A DNA stretch of 9,081 bases, taken from Euryarchaeota archaeon UBA39 (GTDB taxonomy: Archaea; Thermoplasmatota; Poseidoniia; Poseidoniales; Thalassarchaeaceae). Location of the stretch: contig DAQW01000131.1 in NCBI GenBank assembly GCA_002503045.1, forward strand, positions 19,618 through 28,698, given 5' to 3'. Numbering within the stretch: position 1 is the stretch's first letter; each line of letters opens with the position of its first letter. Both the position numbers and the translations under genes were made by a program. The notes beneath the pieces were generated by a model, which had not been told where the DNA came from, did no database searches, and saw only the letters and a list, made by a program, of their open reading frames with translations. Shown piece by piece: positions 1 to 5,631 of this stretch.

Positions 1-53
1 GATGAGGGATGGGAATAACCTCCAAATAGGTTCAGCAGTGCGTTGATTCGACT

Positions 54-57
54 AGGA
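54..57 (+). promoter_or_regulatory. Possible ribosome binding site of the Lhr gene
   Basis: AGGA stands 9 bases before the ATG at 67 and 3 bases before the ATG at 61. A usual archaeal spacing therefore favours 67. The match to the anti-Shine-Dalgarno is only four bases, so this is weak support. Confidence 0.35.
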
Positions 58-66
58 CGAATGAAT

Positions 67-3063
67 ATGTCTGATTGGGATTTGTTACATCCAAATGTTC
101 GGCAAATTGTAGAAAAAAAGAATTGGAAACCGACACCAATTCAAACTAATTCAATACCTTCTATCTTAGAAGGAAATGATGTGTTGTTAGTTGCCCCGAC
201 TGGTTCGGGAAAAACTGAATCTGCAACTCTTCCTCTATTGTCAAGAGCAATATCTGAGAAATGGAATGAAAGTTGTATCCTATACATCACTCCTCTAAGG
301 GCTCTGAATCGTGATATTGATAGAAGATTGCCTGAATTACTAAAACCTCTGAATCTGAAAGTAGCGCTTCGGCATGGTGATACTCCAAATTCAGAACGGC
401 AACGACAATCAAGAAAACCGCCACACCTTTGGATTACAACACCTGAAACTCTCCAAATAATGCTTCTAGGATCTAGACTTCGGCAACATCTTGAGAACAT
501 TGAAGCTATTATCGTGGATGAGGTTCACGACCTTGCAGCTTCTGAAAGAGGTGCCCAACTCCTTCTGGCTATGGAAAGACTCCAAGCTCTATCTTCAAAA
601 AAAATACAACGAATTGGATTATCGGCTACAGTTGGAAATCCAAACGAAGTAGCAAAATGGTTGTCAAAAGATGCAGTAATAGTTCATGGAGATGCACCTC
701 GAGAAACAATAATCAGAGTGCATGCTCCTCGACCTTCGCCTGATGATAAAATCCTAGCACTAGATTGGAGAACTAGTGCAGAATCAGTATCATCTCTAAG
801 ACATGTTTCCGAATTGATAGAACAGGATAGTCCCGCTCTCATCTTTGTAAATAGTAGAAATTCTGCCGAAACCGTTGCAATGAGAATGAGAAATTTAAAT
901 CCTGATTTAGATATAGGAGTACATCATGGTAGTTTAGCTTCTGAAACAAGAATGGCGATGGAGAATCAATTACAAAATGGTGAACTACATGCTATGATTT
1001 GTACTAGCAGTATGGAATTAGGAATAGATGTAGGGAGCATCAAAAGAGTTCACCAAATTGAGAGCCCACGAGCAGTAGATCGAATGTTACAACGTGTTGG
1101 AAGAGCAGAACATGTTCTTGGAGGGGTTGGTAGAGGTGATTTGGTAGCATGGAAAATAGATGATATTGCAGAAGGTGCAGCGATTGCAAGAATGGCTAAA
1201 CAAAAACAAATCGAGCCAATTTCTTGGAGAGAACATCCTAGAAGTGTAGCAACCAATCAATTGGTTCTCTTATCTCTTCAAGAAGGATGGGTGAGATGTG
1301 ATCAAGCCACATCTCTACTGGAAAAATGTCATCTGTTTAATGAATGGAGACATGAAGATACTATGGATTTATTACGTCTATTAGATGATAGGAGGCTGGT
1401 AAGGTTAGTTGAAAATATTGATGAAAGTGACCCCATAAGGTGGCCTCCAAAATTATGGAGAAAATTAGCAGAATCGAACGAAAATGTACCTGCTGAACGA
1501 CCTTCAATAGAAGAATTTGAACTTATGGCAGAAAATGAAAAACGAGTATTAGTTCAGAAAATGAAAAAACTCGTTCCAAATGAATTGAAAGAAAATGGAT
1601 GGTATGGGCCAAGCGGAAAAGCAGCTGAAGTAAGAAATAGAGGAGTTTCAATGATTCCAGATTCTGAGCGTTATCGTGTAAGAGATTCAGTAAGTAGACG
1701 TATAATCGGAACTCTGGATGAAGCCTTTGTGATGGGAATACAAGATGATGAAGCCGCAAATATGTTCGTAATGGCTGGAAGAACTTGGATGATTGTTGAT
1801 GCAGATCCGGAAGCAAGTGAACTAACTGTAATTCCAACAGCAATGAAAGCAGACGCGCCACTATGGTTTGGAGAACTCCCTCCTGTCCCAGAAGGAGTAG
1901 CTAGAGAAGTAGGACGGATGAGAATACTCGTTTCAAAAGAATTTGGAGGAGAAGAATTACCTCAAAAAAGCGCAGCAGATCATTTAACAGGTGGACTAAT
2001 CGATGTTTCATTAGAAGAATATGATATCTCTGAAGAAGCAATGGAGAGATTCTCCACGTCAGTTATGGACCATTTTGAAGCAACTGGATTTGTTCCTCAT
2101 GCTGGATTGTGGACTCTAGAATTTCAATCAGATGCTATTGTGTTGAATACATGCCAAGGTACAAAAATAAACCAAACGTTGTCTGATTTTCTTCAAGCTA
2201 TGGCTTCAATGATTGATGGAAACATGGGACGTACAATTGTCGATCCATATCGAATTCATCTAATGGTCCCAGGACTAACAATCAAACATATCGAAACATG
2301 GTTATTAGAAACAAAACCTGACACGATAGATACGATCTTACGAATGACTACTCCGAATAGTAGAGCGTTGAGATCACGTGTAGTGGAAACTGCAAAAATA
2401 ATGGGTGTTATTTCAAGAGGAATTGATCCTAGAAATGTGAATATCAAAGGGATAATAAAAAGATACAGAAATACTCCTCTTATGATTGAAGCATTGGATA
2501 AATTGTTCCATGAAAGATTAGATATTCATGGAACTACAGATGTATTAAGAGCATTACAAGAAGGACATATCAGACTCCATGCAACTCCTAGTGGTCCTTT
2601 GGGAGTTTCAGATAGAGCACAAAAGGACTTGCTATTACCCAATTTTAGTGATGAAGAGATTCGAACTCAAGTAGAAGAACGACTATTGAATGAAAGGGTT
2701 GTTCAAATTTGTATGAATTGTGGAGATATAAGTAGAATAAGAGTTGCACGATTACCAGAAAAAACTCTACAATGTAACTGTGGAGGTAGACTAAAGGCAA
2801 CATCTGTAGAAGCTATGGAAGAAAGACTGAGAGAATGGGTAAATAGCGATGATCACAAAGATAGAGATCGAATGATGAGAAATGCAGAACTTGTTGCTGA
2901 AAGAGGATTAGATGCTGTTCTATGTTTAGTCGCTAGAGGTGTTGGAGAAAGAACGGCAACGAAAATCTTGTCAAGAATTGAATCAGGAAATAGAACTCGT
3001 TTGCTTCGCGCAATCCACGATGCTGAGATACAATATGCTAGAACTAGTAGATATTGGAAATGA
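67..3063 (+). CDS. lhr: Lhr-type DEAD/DEAH-box ATP-dependent helicase (archaeal large helicase-related protein)
   Basis: ATP-driven superfamily 2 helicase acting on DNA or RNA-DNA duplexes in the cytoplasm; family members are linked to repair and RNA processing. Numbered from a TTG at 43, the visible motifs are TPIQ (31-34), Walker A APTGSGKT (51-58), TPLRAL (83-88), TTPE (132-135), DEVH (159-162), SAT (194-196), FVNSR (268-272), ELGIDVG (325-331) and QRVGRAEH (350-357). The stretch after DEVH, with SERGAQ and MERL, is typical of Lhr rather than of Hel308 or RecQ. The C-terminal half (about 400-880) should hold the winged-helix and Lhr-specific domains. A CxxC...CxC cluster (C890, C893, C911, C913) and a helix-hairpin-helix-like GVGERTATKIL segment near 966-980 follow, ending in YARTSRYW as in archaeal Lhr proteins. 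Start: ATG 67 lies 9 bases after AGGA (54-57) and is preferred; ATG 61 is only 3 bases from it, and TTG 43 is less likely. At about 998 residues it is full length. Confidence 0.93.
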   Translation: MSDWDLLHPNVRQIVEKKNWKPTPIQTNSIPSILEGNDVLLVAPTGSGKTESATLPLLSRAISEKWNESCILYITPLRALNRDIDRRLPELLKPLNLKVALRHGDTPNSERQRQSRKPPHLWITTPETLQIMLLGSRLRQHLENIEAIIVDEVHDLAASERGAQLLLAMERLQALSSKKIQRIGLSATVGNPNEVAKWLSKDAVIVHGDAPRETIIRVHAPRPSPDDKILALDWRTSAESVSSLRHVSELIEQDSPALIFVNSRNSAETVAMRMRNLNPDLDIGVHHGSLASETRMAMENQLQNGELHAMICTSSMELGIDVGSIKRVHQIESPRAVDRMLQRVGRAEHVLGGVGRGDLVAWKIDDIAEGAAIARMAKQKQIEPISWREHPRSVATNQLVLLSLQEGWVRCDQATSLLEKCHLFNEWRHEDTMDLLRLLDDRRLVRLVENIDESDPIRWPPKLWRKLAESNENVPAERPSIEEFELMAENEKRVLVQKMKKLVPNELKENGWYGPSGKAAEVRNRGVSMIPDSERYRVRDSVSRRIIGTLDEAFVMGIQDDEAANMFVMAGRTWMIVDADPEASELTVIPTAMKADAPLWFGELPPVPEGVAREVGRMRILVSKEFGGEELPQKSAADHLTGGLIDVSLEEYDISEEAMERFSTSVMDHFEATGFVPHAGLWTLEFQSDAIVLNTCQGTKINQTLSDFLQAMASMIDGNMGRTIVDPYRIHLMVPGLTIKHIETWLLETKPDTIDTILRMTTPNSRALRSRVVETAKIMGVISRGIDPRNVNIKGIIKRYRNTPLMIEALDKLFHERLDIHGTTDVLRALQEGHIRLHATPSGPLGVSDRAQKDLLLPNFSDEEIRTQVEERLLNERVVQICMNCGDISRIRVARLPEKTLQCNCGGRLKATSVEAMEERLREWVNSDDHKDRDRMMRNAELVAERGLDAVLCLVARGVGERTATKILSRIESGNRTRLLRAIHDAEIQYARTSRYWK

Positions 3064-3083
3064 CAACAATAATCACATCTCTC

Positions 3084-3088
3084 AAGGT
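3084..3088 (+). promoter_or_regulatory. Possible ribosome binding site of the P-loop kinase gene
   Basis: AAGGT lies 10 bases before the ATG at 3099, and no comparable site precedes the ATG at 3060. It supports the internal start, which also places the P-loop at the usual distance from the N-terminus. Confidence 0.35.
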
Positions 3089-3098
3089 AGTGTGCTTC

Positions 3099-3650
3099 AT
3101 GCTTCTAGGTGTAACCGGGCGAAATGCTGCTGGAAAGACAACTATCGTACAATGGTTTGTGGAAAATGGATGGGATGGTTGTTCTTGCTCAGATGCAATT
3201 AGACATTGGCTACGTGAAAATGGTCAAGATATTAATCGAGAAAACCTCACACAGGGTGGGAGAACTCTACGTTCGCAAGGGGGTGCAGGTGTTTTAGCAG
3301 AAATGCTTCTACAAAGAATGGACCCTAAACAAAACACAATCATTGATTCAATTCGAACTCCTGATGAAGTTCATGCACTAAGAACACGAGAGGATTTTCT
3401 ACTGATTGAAGTAAATGTCTCTCAAGAATTAAGATGGAAACGAATGCTAGAAAGAGCAAGGGAAGGAGATCCTACCGAATACAAATTATTCCTTAAACAA
3501 GAAGAGGCTGAGGCTGTAGCAGAAAATTCATCAGGACAAGCACTTGTTGCTACAGCAGAACTTTCAGACATTCTGATAAACAATGAAGAGGGACTAAACG
3601 AACTCTATGAATCTCTTGAAGTTCTGCTCTCAAGTTTTCAATCTGAATAA
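3099..3650 (+). CDS. UPF0200/dephospho-CoA-kinase-like P-loop nucleotide kinase
   Basis: Small P-loop kinase of 183 residues; it probably phosphorylates a nucleotide or related substrate with ATP, but the substrate cannot be read from the sequence. The N-terminus MLLGVTG leads straight into the Walker A loop GRNAAGKT (7-14). Next comes SDAIR (31-35), matching the GDVIR-type substrate segment of the archaeal UPF0200 family, then the GGRTLRSQGGAGVLAE region (53-68), IDSIRTPDEV (82-91, family form DGIRSPEE), an arginine-rich lid RWKRMLERAREGDP (112-125), and a C-terminal ALVATAELSDILINNE segment (148-163). Length and motif order fit that family. The ATG at 3099 is chosen because the family starts just before the P-loop and AAGGT lies 10 bases upstream. 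An ATG at 3060 overlapping the Lhr stop (ATGA) would add 13 residues and has no ribosome site. The 3' end overlaps the convergent deaminase gene by 13 bases. It is probably co-transcribed with lhr. A classical CoaE is less likely. Confidence 0.82.
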   Translation: MLLGVTGRNAAGKTTIVQWFVENGWDGCSCSDAIRHWLRENGQDINRENLTQGGRTLRSQGGAGVLAEMLLQRMDPKQNTIIDSIRTPDEVHALRTREDFLLIEVNVSQELRWKRMLERAREGDPTEYKLFLKQEEAEAVAENSSGQALVATAELSDILINNEEGLNELYESLEVLLSSFQSE

Positions 3651-4087
3651 GTAGTAGCACGAGAAATTACTCCTGCTTCTTTCATCATAGCATGTGATCT
3701 TTCAAAATCTTCTACCCACCTGTCTGGGATTTCAATATTACCTGGGTAGACAACTTCTATTACTCCAGCCTGAATTAATGATCGTGCGCATCTAGTACAA
3801 GGTGGCCAAGTAACATAAGCAATACAATCCTTAAGAGAAATTCCAATACGCGCAGCATGCATTATGGCATTCTCTTCTGCATGACAAATTAATGGATATT
3901 TTAATTCACGGTCCTCTAATCTTTCAATTGAATCCGCAATACCTCTAGGGAATCCATTGAATCCAGTAGAACGTATTTCACGATCGCCTCCAACAACTAC
4001 ACATCCAACTTTAGTTGAGGGGTCTTTGCTCCAACCACTAATATGTAATGCTAAATCAATAAATCGACGGTCCCATTTGTCATTCAT
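3638..4087 (-). CDS. Deoxycytidylate (dCMP) deaminase family, zinc-dependent
   Basis: Predicted cytosolic zinc enzyme converting dCMP to dUMP, the substrate of thymidylate synthase. The 149-residue protein shows the full deaminase signature: KDPSTKVGCVVV (21-32), substrate-loop TGFNGFPRG (41-49), HAEE (69-72) with zinc ligand H69 and catalytic E71, and PPCTRC (95-100) with zinc ligands C97 and C100. The TGFNGFPRG loop and the spacing fit dCMP deaminase/ComEB better than cytidine deaminase, TadA or the riboflavin deaminase RibD. Start: ATG at 4087 is preceded by GGTGA four bases upstream, a strong archaeal ribosome site; an in-frame TTG at 4099 would add four residues and swallow that site. 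It lies 33 bases after folC on the same strand, so the two are probably one transcription unit. Its end overlaps the convergent kinase gene by 13 bases. A broader specificity (dCTP or another cytosine nucleotide) cannot be excluded. Confidence 0.9.
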   Translation of the reverse strand: MNDKWDRRFIDLALHISGWSKDPSTKVGCVVVGGDREIRSTGFNGFPRGIADSIERLEDRELKYPLICHAEENAIMHAARIGISLKDCIAYVTWPPCTRCARSLIQAGVIEVVYPGNIEIPDRWVEDFERSHAMMKEAGVISRATTYSD

Positions 4088-4091
4088 ACCT

Positions 4092-4096
4092 TCACC
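4092..4096 (-). promoter_or_regulatory. Ribosome binding site GGTGA of the dCMP deaminase gene
   Basis: GGTGA reads on the minus strand and ends four bases before the ATG at 4087. It is the archaeal consensus pentamer, and it decides for the ATG over the upstream TTG at 4099. Confidence 0.65.
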
Positions 4097-4120
4097 CAAC
4101 CTACGACAAAAATAACTCGC

Positions 4121-5560
4121 TTATGGTTTCATGGGAACATCGCGATCGCCAATAATATCATCATCTTTCCATCTCATCGTAGTTAAATCATCATCAGTAT
4201 CATGGCCAAGAATCGAAAGTAAATCACCTATCAAATGAACACTACCAAAACTCCAGACTGCCCCTGTTACTCCATCAAAAACTGAGTGAGAAGCAGAATC
4301 CTTTGCTTCTTGAATAGATGTCAAAAGAGCTACATTTACATCAGGTCTAACTTGGATTCTAGCATCAGGGTATTGTAGTCTGATTTCGGAAGCTAACTCA
4401 TCACATGAAACTGAATCAAGACGACCCCCTGTTGGTTCAGTAACAACAACCATTGGATTTCCCATTGCAGAAATTAATTCTATAATTGGATGAACAAATA
4501 CAGACAAATCTTTCTGATGTGTTGCTCCAATCAATATTGCAGAAGGAGAAAAAGAGCGGCCTGCATCTTCTTCTCTCTGTTTTCTCAGTATTAATTCATT
4601 AACCATCTTTTCAATACCACTTGGATTATGTGCACAATCAAGAAGGATTTCTACGTTGTTTGGCCCCACAATTTCTTGCATCCTTCCTGGCCATACTGTA
4701 CGTTCCATTACATCATGTAATGCAGGCACTAAAGGTGGATCCATCACAAAAAATGCAGCACTATGACCTAACATAGCATTATCCATTTCCATGGTCATGA
4801 ATCCATCAAACATTCCAAATGGGATGTTTTCGCCATCTCCACTATTTATCGGTCTAAATGGTTCATTTGCATTTTCAAAATTAAATAATGACAATCGATC
4901 ACCACGCCACCAATAACCACAACCCCAAGTAGTAGCTTCTTCAATTGCCATCATTACATCAGAATCATATGGCCATCGAGCAATCATTTTTACCCCAGGA
5001 CGAGCAATTGCTGCCTTTTCTTTGGCGATTATTTCTAGAGAATTTCCTAAAATTTCTGTATGCTCCAGAGAAATCTCTGTTAAAATTGTACAATCTGCAT
5101 AACAACATCTAGTGGCATCTAAACGTCCTCCAAGGCCTGTTTCAATAACAGCACGTTTTACATTTAATGAACGAAAACAAAGCATAGCACATAGAAATAA
5201 TGTCTCAAAATATGTCGGTTCTAAAACCGGTTCTTCTAGAGACATTACTCTGACAGCATGTAATGCCTTATCCAATTGTTTAGATGAAACTGGACGACCA
5301 TCTACTCTTATCCGTTCCTCGACTCTACAAAGATGAGGTGAAGTGAATAAACCAGTCTTAGTGCCTGAAAATGTAAGAGTATTTGCGAGATATACAGATG
5401 TAGTGCCTTTTCCATTTGTTCCTGCAACATGAATACAAGGGAAGGACATTTGGGGCATTCCTAAACGAGCTAGCATGGCATAAGTAACTTCTAATCCAGG
5501 ACGCATTCCAATTTTTCTTCTTTCTTCTAACCATTCGCGAGGCGTAAGTCCATTTCCCAT
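4121..5560 (-). CDS. folC: Folylpolyglutamate synthase / dihydrofolate synthase family (Mur ligase fold)
   Basis: ATP-dependent ligase adding glutamate to folates (and in bifunctional members to dihydropteroate), which retains the cofactor in the cell. Numbered from an ATG at 5587, it shows the P-loop AGTNGKGTTS (55-64), TSPHL (82-86), IETGLGGRLDATR (148-160), LTEISLEHTEILG (169-181), IAKEKAAIARPG (187-198) with K191 at the family's carbamylated-lysine position, WPGRMQEI (299-306), LDCAHNPSG (316-324) and a C-terminal GSVHLIGDLL (448-457). These cover the central and C-terminal Mur ligase domains, so it appears functional. After the last conserved strand there is an extra acidic tail of about 30 residues rich in Asp. 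Start: the ATG at 5560 (479 residues) gives an N-terminus comparable to bacterial FPGS and fits a TATA-like element near 5600; the ATG at 5587 (488 residues) is the alternative. It is divergent from the presenilin gene and upstream of the dCMP deaminase gene. FolC is judged more likely than a MurC-F ligase. Confidence 0.92.
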   Translation of the reverse strand: MGNGLTPREWLEERRKIGMRPGLEVTYAMLARLGMPQMSFPCIHVAGTNGKGTTSVYLANTLTFSGTKTGLFTSPHLCRVEERIRVDGRPVSSKQLDKALHAVRVMSLEEPVLEPTYFETLFLCAMLCFRSLNVKRAVIETGLGGRLDATRCCYADCTILTEISLEHTEILGNSLEIIAKEKAAIARPGVKMIARWPYDSDVMMAIEEATTWGCGYWWRGDRLSLFNFENANEPFRPINSGDGENIPFGMFDGFMTMEMDNAMLGHSAAFFVMDPPLVPALHDVMERTVWPGRMQEIVGPNNVEILLDCAHNPSGIEKMVNELILRKQREEDAGRSFSPSAILIGATHQKDLSVFVHPIIELISAMGNPMVVVTEPTGGRLDSVSCDELASEIRLQYPDARIQVRPDVNVALLTSIQEAKDSASHSVFDGVTGAVWSFGSVHLIGDLLSILGHDTDDDLTTMRWKDDDIIGDRDVPMKP

Positions 5561-5595
5561 ATCTGGTGAGTCGGAACCAATCCCCATCAGATGTC

Positions 5596-5604
5596 CATAT
5601 AATG
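5596..5604. promoter_or_regulatory. TATA-like element in a compact divergent promoter region
   Basis: CATATAATG on the + strand reads CATTATATG on the minus strand, so it is TATA-like both ways. On the + strand it sits about 30 bases before the ATG at 5632, which would give a leaderless or very short-leader mRNA for the presenilin-family gene. On the minus strand it lies about 40 bases before the ATG at 5560, giving a short leader for folC. The geometry fits archaeal TBP/TFB promoters (start about 25 bases downstream). No clear BRE is visible, and a match this short is common by chance in A+T-rich DNA. Confidence 0.4.
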
Positions 5605-5631
5605 AAATGTGATTTGAAGTTCCCTACCAAC

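Noticed and set aside
1..66. Possible promoter, tRNA end or upstream gene tail at the window start
   Set aside because: CCAAATAGG at 22-30 is too weak to call a TATA box, there is no T-arm or acceptor pairing, and stops in all three forward frames (TAA at 16, TGA at 44, TGA at 3) leave too little to assign an upstream gene.
141..500. Minus-strand open frame inside the Lhr helicase gene
   Set aside because: Fully embedded opposite the helicase motif region, Ser/Arg-rich, with no motif or ribosome site. The same applies to the minus-strand frames at 1050-1256, 1523-1861 and 2256-2447.
2939..3202. Plus-strand frame overlapping the Lhr end and the kinase start
   Set aside because: The kinase P-loop lies in a different frame, and this frame has no recognisable protein signature.
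3099..3650. Naming the kinase as coaE (dephospho-CoA kinase)
   Set aside because: It shares the P-loop fold but lacks a clear CoaE pattern. Its SDAIR and IDSIRTPDEV segments fit the archaeal UPF0200 group, whose substrate is uncertain, so no symbol is given.
5566..5631. GTG 5566 or ATG 5602 as the start of the presenilin-family gene
   Set aside because: GTG 5566 would overlap the longer folC form head-to-head, and both candidates include the TATA-like element in coding sequence. MATDKAPL from 5632 leads naturally to helix 1.
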